A DNA stretch of 64,000 nucleotides from Pseudomonas sp. G.S.17 (GCF_038096165.1 NZ_CP151076.1:5329501-5393500), one strand, 5' to 3'. Shown: positions 17,512 to 28,001, numbered from the stretch's first letter. Program-made: numbers and translations. Notes: generated by a model not told the origin, from the sequence alone.

Positions 17512-18309
17512 ATGAATATCTATAGCTCCCGCCCCGTTGTCCTCTGTCTCTCCGGCCACGACCCTAGTGGCGGCGCCGGCTTGCAGGCAGATATCGAAGC
17601 CTTGCTCGCCCAGGGTTGCCACGCCGCTCCAGCGGTCACCGCGCTGACCGTTCAGGACACCGTGAATGTCAGCGATTTCCGCGTACTGGATCGCGAGTGG
17701 GTGCTGGCGCAAGCCAATGCCGTGCTCAACGATTCCACTGTCGCGGCGGTCAAGCTCGGCATGCTCGGCTCTCTGGAAATGGTAGAAACAGTCGTCGAAC
17801 TGCTAAAGGCGCATCCGCACCTGCCATTGGTCTGCGACCCTGTGCTGCGCGCAGGCGGCGGCGGGCGGCTCGGCAAGGATGAAGTCGGTTACGCCATGCG
17901 TGAACGACTGCTGCCACTGGCCACCATTGCCACGCCGAACCTGCCAGAAGCCCGGATTCTCGCCGAGTTGCCCGAGGGCACCGCAGATGAATGCGCGGCC
18001 AGGCTCCTGCCCTATTGCGAGCACTTGTTGATTACCGGCGGTCATGGCGACGAGCAGGAAGTCCACAACCGTCTTTATATACGTAATGGCGAAACCCGGA
18101 CCTTCACTTGCCAGCGTCTGCCTGGCAGTTATCACGGTTCCGGTTGCACGCTGGCCAGTGCCCTGGCTGGCCGTCTGGCGCATGGTGAAGAGCTGGTCAG
18201 CGCGGTGAAATCTGCACTCGACTACACTTGGCGCACGCTGCGCGACGCCGATCAGCTGGGCAAGGGACAATTCGTTCCGCGCCGCCTGCCGCTGGATTTT
18301 TGTTCGTAA
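17512..18309 (+). CDS. thiD: Hydroxymethylpyrimidine/phosphomethylpyrimidine kinase ThiD
   Basis: A 265-residue ribokinase-family enzyme that phosphorylates HMP and HMP-P in thiamine synthesis. Seen are the N-terminal [18 protein letters not shown] motif, [20 protein letters not shown], and the C-terminal anion-hole motif [16 protein letters not shown] (with a Ser-Gly-Cys at the catalytic turn). The start at 17512 gives [12 protein letters not shown]; an in-frame TTG upstream adds residues with no family similarity. thiE follows 23 bases later, so the two form an operon for pyrimidine activation and coupling. Confidence 0.95.
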   Translation: MNIYSSRPVVLCLSGHDPSGGAGLQADIEALLAQGCHAAPAVTALTVQDTVNVSDFRVLDREWVLAQANAVLNDSTVAAVKLGMLGSLEMVETVVELLKAHPHLPLVCDPVLRAGGGGRLGKDEVGYAMRERLLPLATIATPNLPEARILAELPEGTADECAARLLPYCEHLLITGGHGDEQEVHNRLYIRNGETRTFTCQRLPGSYHGSGCTLASALAGRLAHGEELVSAVKSALDYTWRTLRDADQLGKGQFVPRRLPLDFCS

Positions 18310-18332
18310 CGCCACGTCATGAGGCTCAATCA

Positions 18333-18959
18333 ATGAAACTACGTGGCTTGTATGCCATTACCGACAGCCAGCTGTTGGCGGGCAAGTTTTTGTCTTACGT
18401 CGAAGCCGCACTTGAAGGCGGTGTCACGCTGTTGCAGTACCGCGACAAGGGCAGTGATGAGTCACGCCGACTGCGCGAAGCCACTGCCCTGCTCAAGCTG
18501 TGCGAACAGTACAAGACCCGGCTGATCATCAACGACGACGCTGAACTGGCCTCGCGCCTGGGCGTCGGCGTGCATCTGGGCCAGACCGATGGCTCGTTGA
18601 CGCTGGCGCGCACCATCCTCGGCCGCGAGGCCATTGTCGGCGCCACCTGTCATGGCAGCCTGGAGCTGGCCGAACAAGCCAAGGCTGATGGTGCCAGTTA
18701 CGTGGCGTTCGGGCGTTTCTTCACGTCCAACACCAAACCCGACGCCCCAGCCATCGCGCTGGAGATCCTGGAACAGGCCCGCGCACGTTTTCACTTGCCG
18801 ATTGCAGTGATAGGCGGCGTCACCCTGGAGAATGCTCCGCAACTGGTCGCCCACGGCGCCGATCTGCTGGCGGTGGTCCACGGTCTGTTCGGTGCTGATA
18901 CCACTCAAGAAGTCACCCGCCGCGCCCGCGCCTTCAATGCCTTGCTGAAACGGGCCTGA
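18333..18959 (+). CDS. thiE: Thiamine-phosphate synthase ThiE
   Basis: A 208-residue TIM-barrel enzyme joining HMP-PP and thiazole phosphate. Motifs include [10 protein letters not shown] (pyrophosphate/HMP binding), [40 protein letters not shown] and [11 protein letters not shown]. Length is normal. The ATG at 18333 is 23 bases after thiD. A 10-bp hairpin begins within the last codons of the gene. hemL follows 57 bases later. Confidence 0.95.
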   Translation: MKLRGLYAITDSQLLAGKFLSYVEAALEGGVTLLQYRDKGSDESRRLREATALLKLCEQYKTRLIINDDAELASRLGVGVHLGQTDGSLTLARTILGREAIVGATCHGSLELAEQAKADGASYVAFGRFFTSNTKPDAPAIALEILEQARARFHLPIAVIGGVTLENAPQLVAHGADLLAVVHGLFGADTTQEVTRRARAFNALLKRA

Positions 18960-18981
18960 TTTCTTTTCCTGAATCAGGCCC
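18952..18981 (+). terminator. Hairpin at the thiE end
   Basis: GGGCCTGATT and AATCAGGCCC form a perfect 10-bp stem around a 10-base loop at the thiE stop. The downstream sequence is C-rich rather than T-rich, so it is either a weak terminator or a 3'-end stabilising hairpin between thiE and hemL. Confidence 0.45.
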
Positions 18982-19016
18982 CGCCCCCTATTTCGTTTAA
19001 ACGTAGAGACCTGCAC

Positions 19017-20300
19017 ATGTCCCGTTCTGAAACATTGTTCGCCAACGCTCAAGTCCATATTCCCGGTGGCGTGAACTCGCCGGTTCGCGCTTTCAAAAGC
19101 GTGGGCGGCACGCCGTTGTTCTTCAAGCATGCGGCCGGCGCCTACGTGACAGACGAAGACGACAAGCGTTACGTGGATTACGTGGGTTCCTGGGGGCCGA
19201 TGATTCTGGGTCATGGTCACCCGGATGTGCTCGACGCGGTACGCAATCAGCTGCAACACGGCCTGTCCTACGGCGCGCCGACCGCCATGGAAACCGAGAT
19301 GGCGGATCTGGTCTGCTCTATCGTGCCCTCCATGGAAATGGTACGCATGGTCAGCTCCGGCACTGAAGCGACCATGAGCGCGATCCGTCTGGCACGGGGA
19401 TACACCGGCCGCGACAGCATCATCAAGTTCGAAGGCTGCTACCACGGCCATTCCGACAGCCTGCTGGTCAAGGCCGGTTCCGGTGCGTTGACCCTGGGCG
19501 TGCCAAGCTCGCCGGGCGTTCCGGCAGCATTCGCCAAACACACCCTGACCGTGCCGTTCAACGACCTTGAAGCAGTCAAAGAGCTGCTGGCCGAGGTGGG
19601 TCCAGAAGTAGCGTGCATCATCGTCGAGCCGGTTGCCGGCAACATGAACTGCGTGCCGCCTGCGCCGGGTTACCTGCAAGGCCTGCGCGATCTGTGCGAC
19701 GAACATGGCGTGGTGTTGATCTTCGACGAAGTAATGACCGGTTTCCGCGTCGCTCTCGGCGGCGCCCAGGCTTACTACAACGTAACGCCTGACCTGAGCA
19801 CCTTCGGCAAAATCATCGGCGGCGGCATGCCGGTCGGCTGCTTCGGCGGCAAACGCGAAATCATGTCGCACATCGCCCCGCTCGGCCCGGTTTATCAGGC
19901 GGGCACGCTGTCCGGCAACCCGCTGGCCATGGCTGCCGGCCTGACCACGCTGCGCTTGATCAGCCGTCCGGGTTTCCACGACGAACTGAGCGACTTCACC
20001 CGTCGCCTGCTCGAGGGCCTGCAACAACGCGCCGATGCCGCCGGTATCCCGTTCGTGACCACTCAGGCGGGCGGTATGTTCGGCTTGTATTTCAGCGACG
20101 TGAAAGAGATCGTCACCTTCAAGGATGTGATGACCAGCGACGCCGATCGCTTCAAGCGCTTCTTCCACCTGATGCTTGAAGGCGGCGTGTACCTGGCGCC
20201 AAGTGCCTTCGAAGCCGGCTTCACTTCCATCGCTCATGGCGACGAAGAGCTGAAGCTGACGCTGGATGCGGCCGAGAAGGCGTTTGCGGCACTGAAATAA
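19017..20300 (+). CDS. hemL: Glutamate-1-semialdehyde 2,1-aminomutase HemL
   Basis: A 427-residue PLP enzyme that makes 5-aminolevulinate in the C5 tetrapyrrole route. The PLP lysine is K265 in [42 protein letters not shown] and [12 protein letters not shown] are diagnostic. Length equals that of other HemL proteins. It follows thiDE and precedes a REP pair. Confidence 0.96.
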   Translation: MSRSETLFANAQVHIPGGVNSPVRAFKSVGGTPLFFKHAAGAYVTDEDDKRYVDYVGSWGPMILGHGHPDVLDAVRNQLQHGLSYGAPTAMETEMADLVCSIVPSMEMVRMVSSGTEATMSAIRLARGYTGRDSIIKFEGCYHGHSDSLLVKAGSGALTLGVPSSPGVPAAFAKHTLTVPFNDLEAVKELLAEVGPEVACIIVEPVAGNMNCVPPAPGYLQGLRDLCDEHGVVLIFDEVMTGFRVALGGAQAYYNVTPDLSTFGKIIGGGMPVGCFGGKREIMSHIAPLGPVYQAGTLSGNPLAMAAGLTTLRLISRPGFHDELSDFTRRLLEGLQQRADAAGIPFVTTQAGGMFGLYFSDVKEIVTFKDVMTSDADRFKRFFHLMLEGGVYLAPSAFEAGFTSIAHGDEELKLTLDAAEKAFAALK

Positions 20301-20316
20301 GCCTGAAAAAACCTTC

Positions 20317-20406
20317 GTAGGACCGGCTTTAGCCGGGAGAGCGCCGCCATGATAGACACACCTTCAGCGTCTGCTTCATCGCCTTCGCGGCTAAAGCCGC
20401 TCCTAC
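20317..20406. repeat. REP pair, GTAGGACCGG family
   Basis: An inverted pair 17 bases after the hemL stop, the left copy starting GTAGGACCGG and the right copy ending GCCGCTCCTAC, separated by about 40 bases. The right copy carries a GCCG/CGGC variant of the core. Confidence 0.85.
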
Positions 20407-20564
20407 GGACGGCCAATCTTCAGCAAAAACAGGCATTTCAAGCCCGTGCAGCAGAAAATCCGTAAAGACTTTGTAAGGTTGGCCTCGCTTATTTCATAAT
20501 GCGCAGCCAGCACGTTTAGCTGGACGGGTACGCCCGCACCTTTTTCAGAGGTAAGTCGATTCCC

Positions 20565-21113
20565 ATGAACCGCACCGGCCGCACCCTTGCATTGGGCTGC
20601 CTGTTGCTTATTCATCCCCTGCTGGCGGACGCAGGCGGCAACTCGTTGTTAATCCCAGCGGTGGGTCGTTGCACCCTCAATACCCAGCCAGACAACCTGC
20701 CTGCGGCGCTTTCGGCGTGCAAACAGGCTGCGCAATCCGGGGATGCACAAGCACAATACGAGTTGGGTGAGTTTTACCACGACGGTAAACACGCGCCACG
20801 TGACCTGCCTCAAGCGCTCAATTACTTCGAGCAGGCCTCGTTGCAGGGCCATCCGCAGGCGCAATATCAGCTGGGCCTGATGTTCTCCAAGGGCGAAGGC
20901 GTGCAGGCCAATAACATTCAGGCGTATATCGTGCTGAAGATGGCCGCGGTCAACGGCTCCGAAGATGCACTGGACGCAGCCGATGAAGTGTCCGAACGCA
21001 TGCAGCGCGACGAACTTGAAGTCGCTACCCAGGTGCTGGGCCAGATCTTCCGCAAATATCTGCTGGAACTGCAAACAGCTGAAGGTCGTACGCCGTTTGC
21101 GCCGCTGCCGTAA
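20565..21113 (+). CDS. Exported Sel1/TPR repeat protein
   Basis: A 182-residue protein with a signal peptide (1-23, LALGCLLLIHPLLADA). Residues about 55-130 contain two Sel1-like repeats (AQAQYELGEFYHDGKHAPRD and PQAQYQLGLMFSKGEGV) and a degenerate third. Two Cys flank residue 40. Sel1 repeats act as protein-interaction solenoids; the partner is unknown. The start has AGAGG about 14 bases upstream, which is a little far. Confidence 0.8.
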   Translation: MNRTGRTLALGCLLLIHPLLADAGGNSLLIPAVGRCTLNTQPDNLPAALSACKQAAQSGDAQAQYELGEFYHDGKHAPRDLPQALNYFEQASLQGHPQAQYQLGLMFSKGEGVQANNIQAYIVLKMAAVNGSEDALDAADEVSERMQRDELEVATQVLGQIFRKYLLELQTAEGRTPFAPLP

Positions 21114-21148
21114 GCAAGCGGCAATCGCTCAACTCGATAACTGGCTGA

Positions 21149-21475
21149 TCACTTGTCCGGCATCGGCATCGGAAACGGCATCACGTTGCTGGTGCCGCGC
21201 GCTTCGCTGATTTTCGGCGTGCCGACCCGCTCGACTTCGTCGATGCGCACGATGGAATGCATTGGCACGAAACTGCGCACCACGCCCTCGAACTGCGCCT
21301 TGAGCTTTTCTTCGCTCGGATCCACCACGACGGTCGTGCGCTCGCCGAAGACGAACTCTTCTACCTCCAGGAAACCCCACAGATCGCTTTGATAGATCTG
21401 CTTGGCATACATCTCGAATACCTGTCCCTGGTTGAGGAAAATCACCTTGTAGATTGGAGCTTCGCGTTTGGTCAT
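21149..21475 (-). CDS. DUF1820 family protein
   Basis: A 108-residue protein beginning [18 protein letters not shown]. It has the conserved [27 protein letters not shown] segment (about 33-59) and [16 protein letters not shown], followed by a variable Pro/Met-rich tail. These are the marks of DUF1820, a compact single-domain family of unknown function common in Pseudomonas. The start at 21475 replaces a very long overlapping frame that is the antisense of miaB. The gene is divergent from miaB with a 132-base shared promoter region. Confidence 0.88.
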   Translation of the reverse strand: MTKREAPIYKVIFLNQGQVFEMYAKQIYQSDLWGFLEVEEFVFGERTTVVVDPSEEKLKAQFEGVVRSFVPMHSIVRIDEVERVGTPKISEARGTSNVMPFPMPMPDK

Positions 21476-21607
21476 AAAGGGCGGGCAAGAGTCGGCGATA
21501 TAAAAGAGGGCGCGAACTATAGCATGCCCGCTGGACAGGGAATGGTAGGAACCGGCGTGCTTCATCACTATAATGCGCGGTTCTTTGAACCACCTGATGA
21601 CGTACGC

Positions 21608-22936
21608 ATGGCCAAGAAGCTTTATATCGAAACCCACGGTTGCCAGATGAACGAGTACGACAGCTCGCGCATGGTCGACCTGCTGGGCGAACATCAAGCC
21701 CTGGAAGTCACCGCCCGCGCGGAAGATGCCGACGTCATCCTGCTCAACACCTGCTCGATTCGTGAGCGCGCCCAGGATCGGGTGTATTCCCAGCTGGGCC
21801 GCTGGCGTGAGCTGAAACTGGCCAACCCGGAGATGGTCATCGCCGTCGGCGGTTGCGTGGCCAGCCAGGAAGGTGCGGCGATTCGTGACCGCGCGCCCTA
21901 CGTGGACGTAGTATTCGGCCCGCAAACCCTGCACCGCCTGCCGGAAATGATCGACGCCGCACGCCTCACGCGCCTGCCGCAGGTCGATGTCTCGTTCCCG
22001 GAAATCGAAAAATTCGACCATTTGCCCGAGCCGCGCGTCGATGGCCCGAGCGCTTATGTGTCGGTGATGGAAGGCTGCAGCAAGTACTGCACGTTCTGCG
22101 TGGTGCCTTATACGCGCGGCGAAGAAGTCAGCCGGCCGTTCGACGACGTGGTCGCGGAAGTGTTTCACCTGGCAGAAAACGGCGTGCGTGAAGTCACGCT
22201 GCTGGGCCAGAACGTCAATGGCTATCGCGGCACCACCCATGATGGGCGGATTGCCGATCTTGCCGACCTGATTCGGGTCGTCGCGACCATCGACGGCATT
22301 GATCGCATCCGTTACACCACGTCGCACCCGCTGGAGTTTTCCGACAGCCTGATCCTGGCCCACGCCGAAGTGCCAGAACTGGTCAAACACCTGCATTTGC
22401 CGGTGCAATCGGGTTCGGATCGGATCCTGGCGGCGATGAAGCGCAATCACACGACGCTGGAATACAAGTCCAAGCTGCGCAAGCTCAAGGCTGCGGTTCC
22501 GGGCATCAGCATCAGCTCGGACTTCATCGTCGGCTTCCCCGGAGAGACCGAAAAAGACTTCGACAACACCATGAAGCTGATCGAAGACGTCGGTTTCGAC
22601 TTCTCGTTCTCGTTCATCTATAGCCCGCGCCCCGGCACTCCGGCCGCCGACCTGAAGGACGAAACTCCCGAAGCGCTGAAAAAAGAGCGCCTGGCTGCGC
22701 TGCAACATCGCCTCAACCAGCAAGGTTTCGAGATCAGCCGCCAGATGGTTGGCAGCACCCAGCGCATCCTGGTCACCGACTATTCGAAGAAAGACCCCGG
22801 CGAACTCCAGGGCCGCACCGAGAACAACCGCATCGTCAACTTCCGCTGCGACAACCCCCGGCTGATCGGCCAGTTCGCCGACGTGCATATCGATGACGCG
22901 CAACCGCACTCGTTGCGGGGGTCGTTGTTGAATTGA
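21608..22936 (+). CDS. miaB: tRNA-2-methylthio-N6-dimethylallyladenosine synthase MiaB
   Basis: A 442-residue radical-SAM methylthiotransferase acting on i6A37 of tRNAs. The N-terminal UPF0004 domain has its three cluster Cys ([28 protein letters not shown]). The radical SAM CxxxCxxC is CSKYCTFC at about 157-164. A TRAM domain closes the protein (about 380-440). The start at 21608 ([12 protein letters not shown]) matches the family; 117 upstream codons in frame are antisense to the DUF1820 gene. The ribosome binding site is weak. Confidence 0.95.
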   Translation: MAKKLYIETHGCQMNEYDSSRMVDLLGEHQALEVTARAEDADVILLNTCSIRERAQDRVYSQLGRWRELKLANPEMVIAVGGCVASQEGAAIRDRAPYVDVVFGPQTLHRLPEMIDAARLTRLPQVDVSFPEIEKFDHLPEPRVDGPSAYVSVMEGCSKYCTFCVVPYTRGEEVSRPFDDVVAEVFHLAENGVREVTLLGQNVNGYRGTTHDGRIADLADLIRVVATIDGIDRIRYTTSHPLEFSDSLILAHAEVPELVKHLHLPVQSGSDRILAAMKRNHTTLEYKSKLRKLKAAVPGISISSDFIVGFPGETEKDFDNTMKLIEDVGFDFSFSFIYSPRPGTPAADLKDETPEALKKERLAALQHRLNQQGFEISRQMVGSTQRILVTDYSKKDPGELQGRTENNRIVNFRCDNPRLIGQFADVHIDDAQPHSLRGSLLN

Positions 22937-22952
22937 GAACGCAGCCAAATCC

Positions 22953-23042
22953 GTAGGACCGGCTTCAGCCGGGAGGGCCAGAGCTCTGACCAAAGAGCTG
23001 CTGTGAATGCACCCGCCTCCTCCCGGCTAAAGCCGCTCCTAC
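22953..23042. repeat. REP pair, GTAGGACCGG family
   Basis: An inverted pair 17 bases after miaB, with the same unit and spacing as the pairs at 20317 and 27115. Confidence 0.85.
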
Positions 23043-23175
23043 GGGATACGCTCCAATTCAAAATGGTTGTTGGCGAGCCTGCGCACAACCTTTCTCAAGT
23101 CAAAGCTTTCGCACTCGAAGCGCTGGGGTTATCCTTCGTTTCACCTTAATTGCCCCAGGGCGGCTAAAAACGACC

Positions 23176-24198
23176 TTGAACGCACCAGTCGAACCACATC
23201 GTTTTATCCTCGAACCCTTCGAGGCTCATCGCTTCGCAAATCTGTGCGGGCAACTCGACGAGCATTTGCGCTTGATCGAACAACGCCTGGACATCGAAAT
23301 CCGCAATCGCGGAAACCAGTTCGAGCTGATTGGCGAGCCTAAACACACCACCTCGGCCGAGAATCTGCTGCGCCGCCTGTACCGGGAAACCAAAGGTACC
23401 GAGCTGTCGCCGGATATGGTTCACCTGTTCCTCCAGGAATCAGGCGTCGAGTCGCTGGACAATCACCCTGCCGCCGAACCCGGCGTGGCGCTGCGTACCA
23501 AAAAGGGCATGGTTCGCCCGCGCGGCCTGAACCAGCAGCGTTACGTCAAGGAAATCCTCGGCAACGACATCAACTTCGGCATCGGCCCGGCGGGTACCGG
23601 CAAGACCTATCTTGCCGTGGCCTGTGCCGTGGACGCGCTGGAGCGGGAACAGATCCGACGCATCCTGTTGGTGCGCCCGGCGGTCGAAGCGGGTGAAAAA
23701 CTCGGCTTCCTGCCCGGCGATCTGGCACAGAAGATCGACCCGTACCTGCGCCCGCTGTACGACGCGCTCTACGAAATGCTCGGTTTCGAATACGTCGCCA
23801 AGCTGATCGAGAAGCAGGTCATCGAAGTCGCTCCGCTGGCCTACATGCGCGGCCGGACGCTGAACAACAGTTTCATCATTCTCGACGAAAGCCAGAACAC
23901 CACTGTCGAGCAGATGAAAATGTTCCTGACCCGGATCGGCTTCGGCTCCACAGCCGTGATCACCGGTGACATCACTCAGGTCGACCTGCCCAAAGGCACG
24001 AAGTCGGGCCTGACCCATGTCATCGATGTGCTCAAGGATGTGCCGGGCATCAGCTTTACGCACTTCAAGCCCAAGGACGTCGTTCGCCATCCGCTGGTGC
24101 AGCGCATCGTCGAAGCCTACGAGCGCTTCGAAGACCGCTTCAGCGACGAGCCGCCGGCTGGCGCCAATTCCTCTCGGGAATACCGCCGCGATGCTTGA
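23176..24198 (+). CDS. ybeZ: PhoH-family ATPase YbeZ
   Basis: A 340-residue protein starting with TTG ([17 protein letters not shown]). The N-terminal 100 residues are the usual PhoH/YbeZ extension with a KH-like fold. Walker A is [11 protein letters not shown], Walker B is [11 protein letters not shown], and [19 protein letters not shown] is a PhoH hallmark. YbeZ works with the endoribonuclease YbeY in rRNA maturation; ybeY overlaps it by 8 bases, which makes a functional pair very likely. It is the first gene of ybeZ-ybeY-corC-lnt. Confidence 0.93.
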   Translation: MNAPVEPHRFILEPFEAHRFANLCGQLDEHLRLIEQRLDIEIRNRGNQFELIGEPKHTTSAENLLRRLYRETKGTELSPDMVHLFLQESGVESLDNHPAAEPGVALRTKKGMVRPRGLNQQRYVKEILGNDINFGIGPAGTGKTYLAVACAVDALEREQIRRILLVRPAVEAGEKLGFLPGDLAQKIDPYLRPLYDALYEMLGFEYVAKLIEKQVIEVAPLAYMRGRTLNNSFIILDESQNTTVEQMKMFLTRIGFGSTAVITGDITQVDLPKGTKSGLTHVIDVLKDVPGISFTHFKPKDVVRHPLVQRIVEAYERFEDRFSDEPPAGANSSREYRRDA

Positions 24199-24691
24199 GC
24201 TGGACCTGCAACTGGCAAGTGAAGCAAGCGCCCCCAGTGAAGCCCAGTTCCGCCTTTGGTGCGAAATGGGCCTGCGCCAGCGCAGTGCCGATTCCGAGCT
24301 GACCATTCGGCTGGTGGATGAAACTGAAGGCCGCGAGCTTAATCACACTTGGCGACACAAGGATTACGCAACCAACGTGTTGTCGTTCCCGGCAGATGTC
24401 CCCGACGAGCTGCTGGATATCCCGCTGCTCGGCGATCTGGTCATCTGCGTGCCTGTTGTGACGCGCGAAGCGCAGGAACAAGGCAAGGAACTGGACGCAC
24501 ACTGGGCGCACCTGGTGATTCATGGCTGCCTGCATCTGTTGGGTTTCGACCATATCGACGATGAAGAAGCCGAAGAAATGGAAGCACTGGAACGAACGTT
24601 GCTTACGCAGTTGGGCTATCCCGACCCGTATGCCGACGACGAAAGCGCCGACCATCCACATTCAGCAACACCAAGCAAGGACCACGAGTAA
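24191..24691 (+). CDS. ybeY: Endoribonuclease YbeY (rRNA maturation)
   Basis: A 166-residue metal-dependent RNase. The zinc motif [11 protein letters not shown] (His spaced as HxxxHxxxxxH) lies near residues 113-123, preceded by the conserved [10 protein letters not shown]. The C-terminal 20 residues are an acidic, variable tail. It starts within the end of ybeZ and is followed 5 bases later by corC. YbeY is needed for 16S rRNA 3'-end maturation and ribosome quality control. Confidence 0.94.
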   Translation: MLELDLQLASEASAPSEAQFRLWCEMGLRQRSADSELTIRLVDETEGRELNHTWRHKDYATNVLSFPADVPDELLDIPLLGDLVICVPVVTREAQEQGKELDAHWAHLVIHGCLHLLGFDHIDDEEAEEMEALERTLLTQLGYPDPYADDESADHPHSATPSKDHE

Positions 24692-24696
24692 GGGCT

Positions 24697-25539
24697 ATGA
24701 GCGAAGACCGATCGAGCAACGGGCAAAAGTCATGGCTGGGTAAACTGACCCAGGCTTTTGCCCACGAGCCGAAAAACCGCCAGGAGCTGCTTGAGCTGCT
24801 GCGCGAAGCCCATCAAAACAAGCTGCTGGACAGCGAAGCGCTGGCCATCGTCGAAGGCGCCATTCAGGTGGCTGACCTGCAAGTACGCGACATCATGGTG
24901 CCGCGCTCGCAGATGATCAGCATCAAGGCGACCCAGACTCCACGCGAATTCCTGCCTGCTGTCATCGATGCCGCGCACTCGCGCTACCCGGTGATCGGCG
25001 AAAGCCACGACGACGTGCTTGGCGTTCTGCTGGCCAAGGATTTGCTGCCCCTGATCCTCAGCGAGAACGGCAGCGAAGGCGACATCAAGAAATTGCTGCG
25101 CCCCGCGACCTTCGTTCCAGAGTCCAAGCGACTGAACGTGCTGCTGCGTGAATTTCGCGCCAACCACAATCACATGGCCATCGTCATCGACGAATACGGC
25201 GGCGTGGCGGGTCTGGTGACCATCGAAGACGTTCTGGAGCAGATCGTCGGCGATATCGAGGACGAGCATGACGTCGAGGAAGACAGCTACATCAAACCGC
25301 TGCCCAGCGGCGACTTCCTGGTCAAGGCGCTGACGCCTATCGAGAGCTTCAACGAGTTTTTCGACAGCGAGTTTTCCGATGACGAGTTCGACACCGTCGG
25401 CGGTCTGGTAATGAGTGCGTTCGGGCATTTGCCCAAGCGTAACGAAATCACCGTAATCGGCGAGTATCGTTTCCGGATTCTGAACGCTGACAGCCGTCGA
25501 ATTCACTTGCTGCGCCTGAGTCCGCTCTCGCGCTCGTAA
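24697..25539 (+). CDS. corC: CorC/HlyC-type CBS domain protein (YbeX)
   Basis: A 280-residue cytoplasmic protein. Two CBS domains span about 65-190 (DIMVPRSQMISIKATQT and VIDEYGGVAGLVTIEDVLEQIVGDIEDEHD). A C-terminal CorC/HlyC domain (about 205-275, with FDTVGGLVMSAFGHLPKRNE) follows. It lacks the membrane DUF21 domain, as in E. coli YbeX/CorC. It is linked to magnesium/cobalt efflux and, through its operon, to ribosome maintenance. A GGGCT box precedes the ATG. Confidence 0.92.
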   Translation: MSEDRSSNGQKSWLGKLTQAFAHEPKNRQELLELLREAHQNKLLDSEALAIVEGAIQVADLQVRDIMVPRSQMISIKATQTPREFLPAVIDAAHSRYPVIGESHDDVLGVLLAKDLLPLILSENGSEGDIKKLLRPATFVPESKRLNVLLREFRANHNHMAIVIDEYGGVAGLVTIEDVLEQIVGDIEDEHDVEEDSYIKPLPSGDFLVKALTPIESFNEFFDSEFSDDEFDTVGGLVMSAFGHLPKRNEITVIGEYRFRILNADSRRIHLLRLSPLSRS

Positions 25540-25567
25540 AAAGTCCTACCCGCTTTAAGGAAAGTAC

Positions 25568-27088
25568 ATGCGTTGGATCACCCGCCCCGGCTGGCCCGGT
25601 AACTTGCTGGCCGCGGTGGCCGGCGCGCTCACCACGCTGGCCCTGGCGCCTTTCGACATCTGGCCGCTGGCGCTGGTGGCATTGGCGATGTTCTATCTGG
25701 GCTTGCGTGACCTGAGCCCTCGTCAGGCGCTGGGCCGAGGCTGGTGTTTCGGTTTCGGCCTGTTCGGCGCGGGCACCAGCTGGATCTACGTCAGCATTCA
25801 CAATTTCGGCGGCGCTTCAGTATTGCTGGCCGGTTTCCTGATGCTGCTGTTTATCGCCTGCATCGCCTGGTTCTTCGCCCTGCCCGCGTGGCTCTGGGCG
25901 CGCTGGATTCGCCGCACCGAAGCGCCCCTCGCGGACGCCCTCGCCTTCGCCGCCTTGTGGCTGGCGCAGGAAGCCTTTCGCGGCTGGTTCCTGACCGGTT
26001 TCCCGTGGCTGTATTCCGGTTATAGCCAGCTCGATGGCCCGTTGGCAGGCCTCGCGCCGATCGGCGGCATGTGGCTGGTGTCCTTCACCCTCGCCTTGAC
26101 GGCGGCTCTGCTGTGCAACCTGTCCCGATTGCGGGCGCGCAAGTCGTTTCTGGCCGCTGGCGTGGTGTTGCTGCTCGGCCCGTGGATCATCGGCCTCGCG
26201 TTGAAGAACTACGCCTGGACCGAGCCGTCCGGCGCGCCGCTGAAGGTCGCCGCCCTGCAAGGCAATATCGAACAAAGCATGAAGTGGGACCCGGAGCAGC
26301 TCAACGCGCAACTCGCGCTGTATCGCGACATGACCTTCCGCTCGCAACAGGCTGATCTGATCATCTGGCCGGAAACCGCAGTGCCAGTGCTCAAGGAGTC
26401 GGCGGAAGGCTATCTGGCGATGATGGGCAAGTTCGCCGCCGACCGGGGCGCGGCCCTGATTACCGGCGTGCCGATTCGGCAGATCGGTGGGCATGGGGAA
26501 AAACGCTTCTACAACGGCATCACAGTGGTTGGCGAAGGCGACGGCACTTACTTGAAGCAGAAACTCGTGCCGTTCGGCGAATACGTTCCGCTGCAGGACA
26601 TTCTGCGCGGCTTGATCGCCTTCTTTGATCTGCCGATGTCAGACTTCGCGCGCGGCCCGAGCGATCAGCCGATGCTGCAAGCCAAGGGCTATCAGATCGC
26701 ACCGTTCATTTGTTACGAAGTGGTCTATCCCGAGTTCGCGGCAGGTCTATCAGCGCGGAGCGATTTGCTGCTGACGGTGAGCAATGACACCTGGTTCGGC
26801 ACGTCGATTGGGCCGTTGCAACATCTGCAAATGGCGCAGATGCGCGCGCTGGAAGCCGGTCGCTGGATGATCCGCGCGACCAATAACGGCGTCACCGGGC
26901 TGATCAATCCGTTCGGCAAGATCACCGTGAAGATTCCGCAATTCGAACGTGGTGTGCTGTATGGCGAGGTCGTGCCCATGCACAACCTCACGCCTTACCT
27001 GCGCTGGCGTTCCTGGCCGTTGACGATCCTGTGCATCGCGCTGATCGGCTGGGCGCTGGTGGCGAGCCGGATATCCAAGACGGTTTGA
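25568..27088 (+). CDS. lnt: Apolipoprotein N-acyltransferase Lnt
   Basis: A 506-residue inner-membrane enzyme that N-acylates the lipoprotein N-terminal Cys. Five or six membrane helices cover about 1-210. The periplasmic nitrilase-like domain has the catalytic triad: Glu in IIWPETAVPV, Lys in LKQKLVPFGEYVP and Cys in PFICYEVVYPE. A last membrane helix (LTILCIALIGWALV) closes it. It is the final gene of the ybeZ operon and is followed by a REP pair. Lipoproteins encoded in this window (lptE, rlpA, the MltB-type and MORN proteins) would be substrates. Confidence 0.95.
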   Translation: MRWITRPGWPGNLLAAVAGALTTLALAPFDIWPLALVALAMFYLGLRDLSPRQALGRGWCFGFGLFGAGTSWIYVSIHNFGGASVLLAGFLMLLFIACIAWFFALPAWLWARWIRRTEAPLADALAFAALWLAQEAFRGWFLTGFPWLYSGYSQLDGPLAGLAPIGGMWLVSFTLALTAALLCNLSRLRARKSFLAAGVVLLLGPWIIGLALKNYAWTEPSGAPLKVAALQGNIEQSMKWDPEQLNAQLALYRDMTFRSQQADLIIWPETAVPVLKESAEGYLAMMGKFAADRGAALITGVPIRQIGGHGEKRFYNGITVVGEGDGTYLKQKLVPFGEYVPLQDILRGLIAFFDLPMSDFARGPSDQPMLQAKGYQIAPFICYEVVYPEFAAGLSARSDLLLTVSNDTWFGTSIGPLQHLQMAQMRALEAGRWMIRATNNGVTGLINPFGKITVKIPQFERGVLYGEVVPMHNLTPYLRWRSWPLTILCIALIGWALVASRISKTV

Positions 27089-27114
27089 GGCATGTAAAGC
27101 TGCTGTACAGACTG

Positions 27115-27202
27115 CGTAGGACCGGCTTCAGCCGGGAGGCCAATGGTGCAGACGATACAGATTTTTGTATGCACCGACCCTCCCGGCTAAAGCCGGTCCT
27201 GC
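27115..27202. repeat. REP pair, GTAGGACCGG family
   Basis: An inverted pair between the convergent lnt and ydcF genes, left copy from 27115, right copy ending GCCGGTCCTGC, about 35 bases apart. Confidence 0.85.
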
Positions 27203-27217
27203 GAAAAAATCGCGCTC

Positions 27218-27979
27218 TCAGCGATACAACACCCGATACGCCCACAACCCCACCGCTTCATTCAGCAACTGGCCGCTCTGCCACACCGCCCGGCTTTCCG
27301 GCAGCCAGCCGCCGAACGGCACGGCGTTGTCGCGGCCGAGGAAACCCACCGGGGCGCTGATCACGGTGAAACCGGCGTGCTCAAAACTCCAGCGCGAGCG
27401 CGGCATATGCCACGCCTGCGTCACCAGAATGATGCGCTTGATGCCCAACGGCTGAAGCACCGCTGCGCTCATGGTGGCGTTTTCCCAGGTGGTGCGGCTC
27501 AAGCCTTCCTGCCAGTGCACCGCAACACCGAAGTCACGCTCCAGAGATTGCGCCATGATCGCCGCCTCACTCGGCGGCTCGCCATAGTGCAGCCCGCCGC
27601 TGGTCAAGACGGGCAAACCCGACGCTTTCGCCAGTTGCGCCGCGTAACGCATGCGTTCCAGCTCCACGCCGGTGGGGATATCCTCGCCCCAGGTCGGGTC
27701 CTTGCGCTCGCGGCCCGAGCCCAGAATCACAATGGCATCCGCCTGCTGCGCCAGGTTCGCCCATTGATCCCGGGGCAATGGCACGTCCTGCTCGATCCCG
27801 TGCGCAGCCCACTCGACGACAATCGGCAAACTCATCAGCCACAGGCCACCGACGCCGATGGCAAAACAGGCAGCCGCCAGACGCGGCCGGGAACGACGCA
27901 ACCACCAGGCGAGCAGCAGCAACAGCAAGAGAACGCCGGGCGGCAGCAGCAGGGTTTTAAGCAGATAACGAATAGGCAT
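27218..27979 (-). CDS. YdcF/DUF218 family membrane protein (ElyC/SanA-like)
   Basis: A 253-residue protein. Two N-terminal membrane helices (LLLPPGVLLLLLLLAWWL and FAIGVGGLWLMSLPIVVEWA) precede a DUF218 domain (about 80-250) with AIVILGSGRE, SGGLHYGEPPSEAAIM, LSRTTWENATMSA and ILVTQAWHMPRSRWSFE. This is the SanA/ElyC/YdcF fold; E. coli ElyC is tied to envelope and lipid-carrier homeostasis. A perfect hairpin covers the ribosome binding site (see the entry at 27980). Substrate unknown. Confidence 0.87.
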   Translation of the reverse strand: MPIRYLLKTLLLPPGVLLLLLLLAWWLRRSRPRLAAACFAIGVGGLWLMSLPIVVEWAAHGIEQDVPLPRDQWANLAQQADAIVILGSGRERKDPTWGEDIPTGVELERMRYAAQLAKASGLPVLTSGGLHYGEPPSEAAIMAQSLERDFGVAVHWQEGLSRTTWENATMSAAVLQPLGIKRIILVTQAWHMPRSRWSFEHAGFTVISAPVGFLGRDNAVPFGGWLPESRAVWQSGQLLNEAVGLWAYRVLYR

Positions 27980-28001
27980 CGAGCATCTCCAGAGATGCTC
28001 G
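27980..28001 (-). promoter_or_regulatory. Perfect 10-bp hairpin enclosing the ydcF Shine-Dalgarno
   Basis: CGAGCATCTC and GAGATGCTCG form a 10-bp inverted repeat separated by two bases, ending one base before the ATG. The GGAG that should bind 16S rRNA lies in the loop and 3' arm. In RNA it would hide the ribosome binding site; as DNA it could be an operator. Confidence 0.5.

Noticed and set aside
21257..21607. N-terminal extension of miaB by 117 codons
   Set aside because: This part is antisense to the DUF1820 gene, and MiaB proteins start at [12 protein letters not shown].
21476..22993. Long minus-strand frame over miaB
   Set aside because: Antisense of miaB; only its last 108 codons, the DUF1820 protein, are real.
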